24,779 nucleotides of DNA from UBA6921 sp031370545 (GTDB lineage: Bacteria; Pseudomonadota; Gammaproteobacteria; SG8-11): NCBI GenBank assembly GCA_031370545.1, contig JANMQQ010000404.1, positions 1 to 24,779 on the forward strand, read 5' to 3'. The translations under genes and the position numbers were made by a program. The notes beneath the pieces were generated by a model. That model did no database searches. It worked only from the letters and a program-made list of their open reading frames with translations, and was not told where the DNA came from. Shown here piece by piece: positions 7,279 through 15,069 of the stretch (positions within the stretch are counted from its first letter, which is position 1; every line of letters starts with the position of its first letter).

Positions 7279-8277
7279 ATGACAATTAAAGTCGGCATTA
7301 ACGGCTTCGGCCGTATTGGGCGCATGGTGTTCCGTGCGGTCACCAAAGAATTTAAAGACATCGAAATCGTCGCGATCAATGATTTGCTCGAGCCTGATTA
7401 TCTGGCCTACATGCTCAAATACGACTCCGTACACGGCAACTTCCCGGGTGAGATCAAGGTCGACGGCAACACCCTGATCGTTAACGGCAAGAAGATTCGT
7501 TTGAGCGCGGTGAAAGATCCGGCTGAGTTGAAGTGGAGCGATGTCGGTGCGGACATTGTGATCGAAGCGACCGGCCTGTTCCTGACCATGGAAAGCTGCG
7601 AGAAGCATCTCAAGGCGGGCGCCAAGAAGGTTGTCCAGACCGCACCGTCCAAAGACGAAACGCCGATGTTCGTGTACGGCGTGAACCACAAGAAGTACGC
7701 CGGTGAGAAAATCGTCTCCGCCGCGTCCTGCACCACCAACTGCCTGGCGCCCATCGCCAAAGTGCTGCACGACAATTTTGGTATCAAGCGCGGCTTGATG
7801 AGCACGGTGCACGCCACCACCGCAACACAGAAGACCGTCGACGGCCCGTCTACCAAAGACTGGCGCGGTGGCCGCGGCATTCTGGAAAACATCATTCCTT
7901 CGTCCACCGGCGCGGCCAAGGCCGTAGGCAAGGTCATCCCCGAGCTGAACAAGAAGCTCACGGGCATGGCGTTCCGCGTGCCGACTTCCGACGTGTCAGT
8001 TGTTGACCTCACGGTTGAGTTGAGCAAAGAAGCCTCTTACGAAGACATCTGCAAGGCCATGAAGAAAGCCTCGGAAGGTGAGATGAAGGGTGTGCTCGGC
8101 TATACCGACGAGAAAGTGGTATCCACCGATTTCCGTGGCACCAGCGCCTCGTCAATTTTCGATGCCGAAGCAGGTCTTGCGCTCGACAGCACCTTCGTCA
8201 AGGTGGTGGCGTGGTACGACAATGAATATGGCTACACCTGCAATATGCTGCGCTTCCTGCAGCACGTCGCGAAGTAA
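7279..8277 (+). CDS. gap: Glyceraldehyde-3-phosphate dehydrogenase, type I
   Basis: A 332-residue phosphorylating GAPDH linking glyceraldehyde 3-phosphate and 1,3-bisphosphoglycerate. The Rossmann motif GINGFGRIGR (7-16) is complete. The residue after the second beta strand is D35 ('AINDL'), which favours NAD over NADP. The catalytic C151 lies in 'SAASCTTNCLAP' and H178 in 'STVHATTATQ'. The C-terminal 'WYDNEYGYTCNMLRF' is standard. The ATG at 7279 has an AGGAG 9 bp upstream. The gene lies between tkt and pgk; an 80-bp palindromic element separates it from pgk and could make the downstream genes less expressed or stabilise the upstream message. Confidence 0.97.
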   Translation: MTIKVGINGFGRIGRMVFRAVTKEFKDIEIVAINDLLEPDYLAYMLKYDSVHGNFPGEIKVDGNTLIVNGKKIRLSAVKDPAELKWSDVGADIVIEATGLFLTMESCEKHLKAGAKKVVQTAPSKDETPMFVYGVNHKKYAGEKIVSAASCTTNCLAPIAKVLHDNFGIKRGLMSTVHATTATQKTVDGPSTKDWRGGRGILENIIPSSTGAAKAVGKVIPELNKKLTGMAFRVPTSDVSVVDLTVELSKEASYEDICKAMKKASEGEMKGVLGYTDEKVVSTDFRGTSASSIFDAEAGLALDSTFVKVVAWYDNEYGYTCNMLRFLQHVAK

Positions 8278-8284
8278 TCATCGT

Positions 8285-8364
8285 GTAGGGTGGGTTAGGC
8301 CGTAGGCCGTAACCCACCGTCCTTGCGGCGGATTACGGCGGCGCGGTCGCCTAATCCGCCCTAC
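8285..8364. repeat. 80-bp nested palindromic element (dispersed-repeat type)
   Basis: The outer ends are GTAGGG (8285-8290) and CCCTAC (8359-8364); the terminal 14 bases on each side match as inverted repeats at 12 of 14 positions. Inside are two independent palindromes: GGTGGGTTA/TAACCCACC (8289-8297 with 8310-8318) and GGCGGATTA/TAATCCGCC (8327-8335 with 8352-8360). It can fold as two hairpins or one long one. I recall this GTAGGGTGGGTTAG type as a repeat scattered through many bacterial genomes, probably a small non-autonomous mobile element. It fills nearly all of the gap-pgk space. Confidence 0.85.
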
Positions 8365-8381
8365 CTCCCGGAGCCACAGTC

Positions 8382-9563
8382 ATGTCCGTTATCAAGCTGA
8401 TCGACCTCGATCTCAAAGGTAAGCGCGTGCTGATTCGCGCCGACCTCAACGTGCCCGTCAAAGACGGCAAAGTCACATCTGATGCGCGCATCAGCGCATC
8501 AATGGCGACGTTCCAACACTGCCTCAAAGCGGGCGCGAAGGTGATGGTGATGTCACACCTTGGCCGACCTGAAGAAGGCGTTTATTCCGAAGAAAACTCG
8601 CTGAAGCCGGTGGCCGACGATCTGGCCAAGAAGCTCGTCAAGCCGGTGCGCCTGGTCAAGGATTGGATCAATGGTGGCTTTGATGTTGCCGCCGGTGAAC
8701 TGGTGTTGCTGGAAAACGTGCGCTTCAACAAAGGCGAAAAAAAGAACGTCGACGACACGGCGAAAAAATACGCCGCGCTGTGCGACGTGTTCGTGATGGA
8801 TGCCTTCGGTACCGCACATCGTGCCGAAGGTTCCACGCATGGCGTCGCGAAGTTCGCGACCACCGCCTGCGCCGGTATTCTGCTCACCGAAGAGCTTGAG
8901 GCGTTGACCAAGGCGCTGCTCAATCCGGCGCGTCCGATGGTGGCCATCGTCGGCGGCTCGAAGGTTTCGACCAAGCTCACCGTGCTGGAGTCCCTGTCCG
9001 AGAAGGTCGATCAGATGGTCGTCGGCGGCGGTATTGCCAACACCTTCCTCGCGGCCTCCGGCAAAAAGATCGGCAAGTCGCTGGCGGAAACCGACCTCAT
9101 TCCCACGGCCAAGTCCTTGATGGAGAAAATGTCAAAGCGTGGCGCCAAGATCCCGATTGCCGTCGACGTTGTGGTGGGCAAGAAGTTCGACGCCAACGAG
9201 CCTGCTGTTCTTAAAGACGCTGGCGCGGTGGCGGACGACGACATGATTTTTGACATCGGACCCAACAGCGCACAAGAGCTCGCCGATATCATCATGAAAG
9301 CGGGTACCGTGGTCTGGAATGGCCCGGTCGGCGTGTTCGAGTTCGACCAGTTTGGTGCCGGTACCAAGAAAATCGCCGACGCCATTGCGAAAACCAAGGC
9401 ATTTACACTGGCGGGCGGCGGTGACACCATCGCGGCCATTCAGAAATACGACATCTACAACAAGGTGTCTTACATCTCCACGGCAGGGGGTGCCTTCCTC
9501 GAATTTCTGGAAGGAAAAAAACTCCCGGCCGTGGCGATTTTGGAAGAGCGCGCAAAAAAGTGA
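8382..9563 (+). CDS. pgk: Phosphoglycerate kinase
   Basis: A 393-residue enzyme of normal length that transfers phosphate between 1,3-bisphosphoglycerate and ADP. The N-terminal substrate-binding half shows RADLNVP (19-25) and SHLGRP (58-63), then 'FGTAHRAEGSTHG'. The C-terminal nucleotide-binding half has 'GGSKVSTK', 'VVGGGIANTFL' and the late 'GGGDTIAAIQKY' with the glycine-rich ATP loop. The ATG at 8382 is preceded by CGGAG at about 10 bp, just after the palindromic element. The stop overlaps the possible GTG start of pyk by the pattern GTGA, so the two are likely coupled. Confidence 0.97.
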   Translation: MSVIKLIDLDLKGKRVLIRADLNVPVKDGKVTSDARISASMATFQHCLKAGAKVMVMSHLGRPEEGVYSEENSLKPVADDLAKKLVKPVRLVKDWINGGFDVAAGELVLLENVRFNKGEKKNVDDTAKKYAALCDVFVMDAFGTAHRAEGSTHGVAKFATTACAGILLTEELEALTKALLNPARPMVAIVGGSKVSTKLTVLESLSEKVDQMVVGGGIANTFLAASGKKIGKSLAETDLIPTAKSLMEKMSKRGAKIPIAVDVVVGKKFDANEPAVLKDAGAVADDDMIFDIGPNSAQELADIIMKAGTVVWNGPVGVFEFDQFGAGTKKIADAIAKTKAFTLAGGGDTIAAIQKYDIYNKVSYISTAGGAFLEFLEGKKLPAVAILEERAKK

Positions 9564-11041
9564 AATCTGAAGGTTCGTTGCAGAAATTGATGGATAACAA
9601 GCGCCGAACCAAGATCGTCGCGACCATGGGCCCGGCCACGGATTCACCTGCTGTGCTCGACAAGGTAGTACTGGCTGGGCTGGATGTTGCCCGCCTGAAC
9701 TGCTCGCATGGCGGACACGACGATCTGCTGCGCCGCGCGCGCGACGTACGCGCAAGTGCCGCACGGCATGGTCGGGTGGTCGGTATCCTGGTCGATCTGC
9801 AGGGGCCAAAAATCCGCGTCGACCGTTTCAAAAGCGGCAAGGCCATGTTGCATGAAGGCGCCACATTCACGTTGGACGCAGCGCTGGATCCGCTGGCCGG
9901 AACGGATGAACGAGTCGGCATCGCGTACAAGGAATTGCCGGGCGATGTCAGCAAAGACGACGTGCTGCTGCTGGATGACGGACGCATCGTGCTGCGGGTA
10001 AAAGAAACGCGCGGACCGCAAATTATTTGTACCGTCATAATGGGCGGCGAATTAAAAGACAAGAAAGGCATTAATCGTCAAGGTGGGGGACTTTCCGCTC
10101 CGGCGCTCACTGACAAGGATCGCGAAGATATTCGTTCGGCGGCCGAGCTGGGCGCTGATTATCTGGCGATCTCGTTTCCGCGCAGCGCGGCAGACATTAA
10201 CGAAGCGCGCGAATTATTGCGTGCGGCCGGTGGTCGTGGCGGCATCATCGCAAAAATCGAACGCTCCGAAGCGCTCGACGTGCTGGATGAAATTATCCTG
10301 GCCTCCGATGCGGTGATGATCGCGCGCGGCGATCTCGGCGTGGAAATCGGCGACGCGGCCTTGCCGCCGGTGCAAAAACATATCATCAAGCAGGCGCGCT
10401 CACTGAATCGCGTAGTTATCACCGCGACGCAGATGATGGAGTCGATGATCGAGAATCAGATTCCCACTCGCGCTGAAGTCTTCGATGTTGCCAACGCGGT
10501 ATTCGACGGCACCGATGCGGTGATGTTGTCGGCGGAAACCGCAACCGGCAAATATCCAGACAAGGCCATCGCCGCGATGGACCGGATCTGCCTTGAGGCA
10601 GAGAAGCAGCGCATCGTGACATCATCCGATCATCGTATCGACACACGCTTCACGCGTACCGACGAAGCAATCGCGATGGCGTCGATGTACACCGCCAACC
10701 ACTATGGCGTGAAAGCGATCGCCGCGTTGACCGAGTCCGGCTCGACGCCGTTGTGGATGTCGCGCATCAGCTCGGGTATACCGATCTTCGCCTTGACCAA
10801 GCATGAAGAGACGCGTAGAAAAGTCACCCTCTATCGCGGCGTTTATCCGGTAGAATTTGCGTCCACCACCACCGACCATGCGCAAGTTAATCTGGAGTCG
10901 ATGGTTGAATTGCTCAAGCGCGGCGAAGTGACGGAAGCGGATCTTGTCATTATTACCAAGGGTGATTTGATGGGCACGATGGGCGGTAGCAATTCGATGA
11001 AAATCGTCCGCGTCGGTGACATCGTGACCCCACATAGTTAG
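9560..11041 (+). CDS. pyk: Pyruvate kinase
   Basis: Up to 493 residues; converts phosphoenolpyruvate and ADP to pyruvate and ATP. 'TKIVATMGPATDS' opens the barrel and 'NCSHGGHDD' binds phosphate. 'IIAKIER' carries the catalytic lysine. 'MIARGDLGVEIG' supplies the metal-binding acids, and 'TATQMMESMI...PTRAEVFDVANAVFDG' is the signature of the family. The C-terminal allosteric domain (from about residue 360) is complete. Two starts are possible. GTG at 9560 overlaps the pgk stop and has GGAAGAG 11 bp upstream. ATG at 9590 gives 'MDNKRRTKIVA', closer to family length, but lacks a well-placed Shine-Dalgarno. A pyruvate kinase inside a Calvin/glycolysis cluster ties the triose-phosphate genes to the lower pathway. 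Confidence 0.95.
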   Translation: MKSEGSLQKLMDNKRRTKIVATMGPATDSPAVLDKVVLAGLDVARLNCSHGGHDDLLRRARDVRASAARHGRVVGILVDLQGPKIRVDRFKSGKAMLHEGATFTLDAALDPLAGTDERVGIAYKELPGDVSKDDVLLLDDGRIVLRVKETRGPQIICTVIMGGELKDKKGINRQGGGLSAPALTDKDREDIRSAAELGADYLAISFPRSAADINEARELLRAAGGRGGIIAKIERSEALDVLDEIILASDAVMIARGDLGVEIGDAALPPVQKHIIKQARSLNRVVITATQMMESMIENQIPTRAEVFDVANAVFDGTDAVMLSAETATGKYPDKAIAAMDRICLEAEKQRIVTSSDHRIDTRFTRTDEAIAMASMYTANHYGVKAIAALTESGSTPLWMSRISSGIPIFALTKHEETRRKVTLYRGVYPVEFASTTTDHAQVNLESMVELLKRGEVTEADLVIITKGDLMGTMGGSNSMKIVRVGDIVTPHS

Positions 11042-11118
11042 ACAAAAGTACCAAAGATTTTCGTGTTAATAATGTGGCAACGCGCGAGTTCGCGTTATTC
11101 AATTTTAAGGAGATCAAC

Positions 11119-12183
11119 ATGGCATTTATTACCCTGAGACAATTGCTCGATCACGCTGCTGAGAACAACTACGGCGTGCCCGCGTTTAACGTAAATAACA
11201 TGGAGCAATTGCACTCCATCATGCAGGCCGCAGATGCGACCGATTCACCGGTCATCGCGCAAGCTTCGGCTGGCGCGCGCAGTTACGCGGGCGCGCCGTT
11301 TATCCGCGCGATGATGGAAGCCTCGCGCGAGCAATGGCCGCATATCCCTATCTGTATTCATCAAGATCATGGCGCTTCGCCAGGTGTTTGCATGATGTCG
11401 GTCCAGTTGGGCTTTACCTCGGTGATGATGGATGGCTCACTGAAAGAAGACATGAAGACGCCCGCCAGCTACGAATACAACGTGGAAATCACCAAGCGCA
11501 CCGTCGACATGTCGCATCCCTGCGGCGTATCGGTTGAAGGTGAGCTGGGTTGCCTGGGTTCATTGGAAACCGGCATGGCCGGTGAAGAAGATGGTTCCGG
11601 TGCAGAAGGCAAGCTGGATCATTCGATGCTGCTGACCGATCCCGACGAAGCCGCTGATTTTGTGAAGCAGACTAATGTTGATGCGTTAGCCATTGCCATC
11701 GGCACCTCGCACGGCGCCTACAAATTCACGCGCCCGCCCACCGGCGACATTCTCGCCATCAAGCGTATCAAGGAAATTCACGCACGGATTCCTAACACTC
11801 ACCTGGTCATGCACGGTTCTTCGTCAGTGCCGCAGGAATGGTTGACGATCATCAATAAGTACGGTGGCGACATGGGCCAGACCTATGGCGTGCCGCTGGA
11901 AGAAATCCGCGAAGGCATCAAGCACGGCGTGCGTAAAGTCAACATCGACACCGATCTGCGTATGGCGTCGACTGGTGCGATTCGTAAATTCCTGGCGGAA
12001 AACCCCAAGGAATTCGATCCGCGTAAATTCCTCAAGGCATCAACGGCCGCGATGAAGGACATTTGCAAAATTCGTTACGAAGCCTTCGGCACTGCTGGCC
12101 AGGCATCCAAGCTCAAGCCGATGTCGTTGGAAAAAATGGCAAAGCGATACAGCGCAGGAGAGCTGAATCCTAAAGTCAAGTAG
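11119..12183 (+). CDS. fba: Fructose-bisphosphate aldolase, class II (Calvin-cycle subtype)
   Basis: A 354-residue zinc-dependent aldolase joining dihydroxyacetone phosphate with glyceraldehyde 3-phosphate (or, in CbbA types, erythrose 4-phosphate). The start at 11119 is preferred over an in-frame ATG 45 bp upstream because AAGGAG sits 6 bp before it and it gives the family N-terminus 'MAFITLRQLLDHAA'. The zinc and catalytic residues appear in H81-Q-D83-H84, in 'VSVEGELGCLG', in 'GTSHGAYKF' and in 'LVMHGSSS'. 'KVNIDTDLRMA' binds the substrate phosphate. It follows pyk by 77 bp and ends the cluster at a strong terminator. A 6-bp hairpin (11079-11096) sits in the pyk-fba gap. Confidence 0.96.
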   Translation: MAFITLRQLLDHAAENNYGVPAFNVNNMEQLHSIMQAADATDSPVIAQASAGARSYAGAPFIRAMMEASREQWPHIPICIHQDHGASPGVCMMSVQLGFTSVMMDGSLKEDMKTPASYEYNVEITKRTVDMSHPCGVSVEGELGCLGSLETGMAGEEDGSGAEGKLDHSMLLTDPDEAADFVKQTNVDALAIAIGTSHGAYKFTRPPTGDILAIKRIKEIHARIPNTHLVMHGSSSVPQEWLTIINKYGGDMGQTYGVPLEEIREGIKHGVRKVNIDTDLRMASTGAIRKFLAENPKEFDPRKFLKASTAAMKDICKIRYEAFGTAGQASKLKPMSLEKMAKRYSAGELNPKVK

Positions 12184-12224
12184 TAGGCTCACGTGCGGCA
12201 GGATGCCGTACGACTAAGATCACG

Positions 12225-12257
12225 GAAAGGAGGGTCGCATATGCGGCCCTTCTTTTT
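12225..12257 (+). terminator. Rho-independent terminator after fba
   Basis: AAGGAGGGTCGCA (12227-12239) pairs with TGCGGCCCTTCTT (12242-12254), 13 positions with two G-U pairs, followed by a T-run to 12257. A second hairpin, CGTGCGGCA/TGCCGTACG with one wobble, lies just upstream at 12192-12212. Together they close the carbon-metabolism cluster. Confidence 0.85.
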
Positions 12258-12349
12258 GTCGCGAAGGGAATGCTGGAGCGGTGATTTTGTGCTAAAAATT
12301 ATTAGGCTGGCTGACAACAGCGAATTTCATGAAGTTTTAGGAGTTGTGT

Positions 12350-13057
12350 GTGCGCATCGCGTTACTCGAAGACGATTCTCACCAAGCTGAATTGCTGAAT
12401 CTTTGGCTTGAAGCAGCGGGTCACACCAGTACCTTGTTCTCCGCTGGAAAGACGCTCATGAAAAACATGAGTCACGATAGCTTTGACTTGTTAATGATGG
12501 ACTGGAATCTTCCTGATGTCAGCGGTGACGAGGTCTTGCGCTGGGTGCGTGGACATGTCGACTGGCGCATACCCGTGCTTTTTGTGACCGCGCGCGATAG
12601 CGAGGAAGACATTGTGCGTTCGCTTGAGCTGGGTGCCGACGATTACATGGTGAAGCCGATCCGGCGCCTGGAGCTGCTCGCGCGTATCACGGCGTTAGGA
12701 CGACGGGTTGGCGGCGCAGGCGCGGAACGTGAAGTAATTGATGTCGGTGGTTTGAGCTTCGACGCGACGCGACGCAGCATCTCGCGCGCGGGTGAAGCCA
12801 TTGATCTGACCGGCAAGGAATTTGATCTGGCGTTGTTTCTGATCAAAAACACCGGGCGTATTTTATCGCGTGGTCACATTCTCGAATCGGTGTGGGGACG
12901 CTCGTCTGATGTCAACACGCGCACCGTCGATACTCATATGAGTCGCATCCGCAAAAAGCTTGATCTCAATCAAGAGCGCGGCTGGCGACTGAGTGCCATT
13001 TATCAGCACGGCTATCGTCTGGAATATCTTGAGCCGGAAGCTCCGGTCGTCCCATAA
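12350..13057 (+). CDS. OmpR/PhoB-family response regulator
   Basis: A 235-residue two-domain regulator. The receiver has the acidic pair E7/D8-D9, phosphoacceptor D51 ('LLMMDWNLPDVSG'), T80 and K102. The C-terminal winged-helix domain starts near residue 128. It includes 'LTGKEFDLALFLIKN' and the recognition helix 'TRTVDTHMSRIRKKL' (190-204), so the protein should bind DNA. GTG at 12350 is chosen as the start because TAGGAG lies 6 bp upstream and the product begins 'MRIALLEDD' as in relatives. A TTG at 12344 is an alternative. No kinase gene is adjacent, so the signal is unknown. It is convergent with trmB, 13 bp away. Confidence 0.92.
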   Translation: MRIALLEDDSHQAELLNLWLEAAGHTSTLFSAGKTLMKNMSHDSFDLLMMDWNLPDVSGDEVLRWVRGHVDWRIPVLFVTARDSEEDIVRSLELGADDYMVKPIRRLELLARITALGRRVGGAGAEREVIDVGGLSFDATRRSISRAGEAIDLTGKEFDLALFLIKNTGRILSRGHILESVWGRSSDVNTRTVDTHMSRIRKKLDLNQERGWRLSAIYQHGYRLEYLEPEAPVVP

Positions 13058-13070
13058 TTAAATGTCGGGG

Positions 13071-13775
13071 TCAGGTCACTACTTTTTCAGCGACTAAATC
13101 CCACACGCCATGGCCGAGCTTGCGGCCGCGCCGTTCGAATTTGGTTTCGGGTCGGTCACCCGGCGAGGGTGCAAATAATCCGGCGCCAGCGGTATTACGA
13201 AATTGTGGCGACGCATTTACCACGTCCAGCATGTGTTGCGCGTAATTTTCCCAGTCGGTTGCGAAATGCAGCCGTCCGCCAGGTTTCAGTTTGGCGCACG
13301 CCAGCGCCATAAATTCCGGTTGAATCAAGCGGCGTTTGTGGTGCCGCTTCTTCGGCCAGGGGTCCGGGAAAAAAACGTAGATCGCGTCGAAGCTTGCATC
13401 GCTGATGTTTTGGCGCAGCGCGGCAAGCGCATCGCCGTCGATCACCCGCACATTGCGTAGATTCAGCTCATCCAGCCGACGTAATACCCCGCCGATCCCC
13501 GGGCGGTGCACTTCGATGCCGAGGTAGTCGATTTCCGGATGCGCGTCCGCGCACGCCAGCAACGAGTCGCCCATGCCGAAGCCAATTTCCAGAATGCGCG
13601 GCGCACGACGCCCGAAGATTAAGTCAAGATCCAGCACTGCCTCGCTCAGTGTTACGCCGAACCGGGGCCAGAGAGATTCCAGCGCACGCAGCTGTGCGAC
13701 CGTGATGCGACCTTCACGGCGCACGAAGCTGCGTATGTGCCGTAACGGCAAATCAGGTTCAGCTGTTTCAATCAT
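13071..13775 (-). CDS. trmB: tRNA (guanine-N7-)-methyltransferase
   Basis: A 234-residue SAM-dependent enzyme making m7G46 in the variable loop of tRNAs. The SAM-binding motif is EIGFGMGDSL (63-72) and the acidic 'GIEVH' ends strand 2. 'FFPDPWPKKRHHKRR' (135-149) and 'RPETKFERRG' (208-217) are the diagnostic substrate motifs of the family. The start lies 6 bp downstream of the thiG stop, so it is probably co-transcribed with thiS and thiG, an arrangement common in beta- and gammaproteobacteria. The methyltransferase has no known direct link to thiamine. Confidence 0.96.
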   Translation of the reverse strand: MIETAEPDLPLRHIRSFVRREGRITVAQLRALESLWPRFGVTLSEAVLDLDLIFGRRAPRILEIGFGMGDSLLACADAHPEIDYLGIEVHRPGIGGVLRRLDELNLRNVRVIDGDALAALRQNISDASFDAIYVFFPDPWPKKRHHKRRLIQPEFMALACAKLKPGGRLHFATDWENYAQHMLDVVNASPQFRNTAGAGLFAPSPGDRPETKFERRGRKLGHGVWDLVAEKVVT

Positions 13776-13781
13776 GCGAGG

Positions 13782-14585
13782 CTAGAAAAACAGTCCGTCG
13801 GTTGGCGACGACGCGCTGGCGTAACGCTTGCGCGGAATACGCCCGGCGAGAAACGCCTCGCGCCCCGCCTCAATCGCTTTCTTCATGGCCGAGGCCATCA
13901 ACACCGGATGTTTCGCGCCCGCGATGGCGGTGTTCATCAATACACCGTCGCAGCCCAGCTCCATTGCCAGTGCGGCGTCAGAGGCGGTGCCCACGCCAGC
14001 ATCAACAAGAATTGGCACCTTGGCGTTTTCAATAATGGTGAGAATGTTGTAAGGATTGCGAATGCCAAGACCCGACCCGATGGGCGCAGCCAACGGCATC
14101 ACGGCCACGCAGCCAATCTCTTCCAGGCGTTTAGCGATCAGCGGGTCGTCGCTGGTATAGACCATGACTTTGAAGCCATCTTTAACCAGAATCTCTGCTG
14201 CCTGCATGGTTGCGACCACGTCAGGATACAAGGTCTTTTCATCGCCGATGACTTCCAGCTTCACCAGGTCATGACCGTCCAGCAGTTCGCGCGCGAGTCG
14301 GCAGGTACGAACAGCATCGTCCGCCGTGTAGCAGAAGGCCGTGTTAGGCAGGATGGTGTAGCGTTCCGGTGGTAACACGTCGAGCAGATTCGGTTCGCCC
14401 GGCTTCTGGCCGATGTTGGTGCGACGGAGCGCGACCGTGACAATTTGCGCGCCGCTGGCTTCGGTCGCCCGGCGCGTTTCCTCCAGGTCGCGATATTTTC
14501 CACTGCCGACCAGCAGGCGCGAGTGATAGTGCTTGCCAGCGATGATCAACGGACTATCGCTGGTAACCGCAGTGTGATTCGACAT
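13782..14585 (-). CDS. thiG: Thiazole synthase
   Basis: A 267-residue TIM-barrel enzyme that builds the thiazole phosphate of thiamine from deoxyxylulose 5-phosphate, dehydroglycine and the sulfur carried by ThiS. The start 'MSNHTAVTSDSPLIIAGKHY' is chosen; the same frame runs 37 codons further upstream without family similarity. The Schiff-base lysine is K109 in 'LVKLEVIGD'. 'AVMPLAAPIGSGLGIRN' and 'VDAGVGTASDAALAMELGCDGVLMNTAI' form the phosphate-binding end. It lies 46 bp after thiS and 6 bp before trmB. No other thiamine gene is seen in the window. Confidence 0.96.
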   Translation of the reverse strand: MSNHTAVTSDSPLIIAGKHYHSRLLVGSGKYRDLEETRRATEASGAQIVTVALRRTNIGQKPGEPNLLDVLPPERYTILPNTAFCYTADDAVRTCRLARELLDGHDLVKLEVIGDEKTLYPDVVATMQAAEILVKDGFKVMVYTSDDPLIAKRLEEIGCVAVMPLAAPIGSGLGIRNPYNILTIIENAKVPILVDAGVGTASDAALAMELGCDGVLMNTAIAGAKHPVLMASAMKKAIEAGREAFLAGRIPRKRYASASSPTDGLFF

Positions 14586-14631
14586 GGGCGTATCCAGAAA
14601 ATGTTGTAACAAAAAGTCGGGAATTATAGCG

Positions 14632-14832
14632 TCAACCGCCGCCGATGGCTTGCACCACTTCGACACGGTCGCCGTCGTTGAGCAGATGGGTGGCATAAAA
14701 ACTACGCGGCAGGATTTCCATATTCACTTCCAGTGCAAGGCGTTGGCCGACCAAACCCAGTTGTTCCAGCAATTGCGCCGCGCTGCACCCGGCCGGTAAT
14801 TCGCGGCGCGTGCCGTTAACCAAAATCACCAT
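14632..14832 (-). CDS. thiS: Sulfur carrier protein ThiS
   Basis: A 66-residue ubiquitin-fold sulfur carrier. It ends in the required 'QAIGGG', whose terminal glycine is adenylated and then thiocarboxylated before handing sulfur to ThiG. 'DGDRVEVVQAIGGG' and the N-terminal 'MVILVNGTRREL' match the family, and the length is normal. It is the first gene of the thiS-thiG-trmB unit. No TPP riboswitch was recognised upstream: only about 50 bp separate its start from the oppositely oriented tRNA-Gly, too little for one. Confidence 0.95.
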   Translation of the reverse strand: MVILVNGTRRELPAGCSAAQLLEQLGLVGQRLALEVNMEILPRSFYATHLLNDGDRVEVVQAIGGG

Positions 14833-14842
14833 GGTCCACCTT

Positions 14843-14871
14843 TTGACACTTCAGAAACTTCACGGTATACC
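14843..14871 (+). promoter_or_regulatory. Sigma70-type promoter of tRNA-Gly
   Basis: A perfect -35 TTGACA (14843-14848), a 17-bp spacer and the -10 TATACC (14866-14871, 4 of 6). The tRNA begins 11 bp after the -10, leaving a leader of only a few bases. A GC-rich discriminator follows. The divergent thiS start is only 11 bp away, so the two promoters must overlap or abut. Confidence 0.75.
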
Positions 14872-14882
14872 TATGCGCTCGC

Positions 14883-14956
14883 GCGGGTGTAGTTCAATGG
14901 TAGAACTTCAGCTTCCCAAGCTGATAGCGTGGGTTCGATTCCCATCACCCGCTCCA
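14883..14956 (+). tRNA. tRNA-Gly (anticodon CCC)
   Basis: A complete 74-nt cloverleaf. GCGGGTG (14883-14889) pairs with CACCCGC (14946-14952), with discriminator T and an encoded CCA. The anticodon stem TCAGC/GCTGA holds the loop TTCCCAA, giving CCC. The T-loop is TTCGATT. Confidence 0.97.
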
Positions 14957-14962
14957 GTATCT

Positions 14963-15064
14963 TCACTTCCCAAACACACCCATCTGAAACAAAAACAGTC
15001 CGATGCTGGTCAGCACCGCGAATACAAAAATAGTGACCACTAAAACTGCCATTACCGCACGCAT
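14963..15064 (-). CDS. 33-residue hydrophobic membrane peptide, hypothetical
   Basis: A short frame beginning 'MRAVMAVLVVTIFVFAVL' and ending 'QMGVFGK', with a single hydrophobic helix over nearly its whole length and basic residues at both ends. The ATG lies 5 bp after the stop of the zinc-ribbon membrane gene, so it could be translated by coupling. No family is recognised and it is too short for similarity to say much. Support is its position, clean start-stop and strongly membrane-like composition; it could still be a chance frame. Confidence 0.45.
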   Translation of the reverse strand: MRAVMAVLVVTIFVFAVLTSIGLFLFQMGVFGK

Positions 15065-15069
15065 AATTG

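Noticed and set aside
14833..14882. TPP riboswitch upstream of thiS
   Set aside because: The 50-bp gap is too short and lacks the conserved CUGAGA and ACCUGA-type elements in the right orientation.
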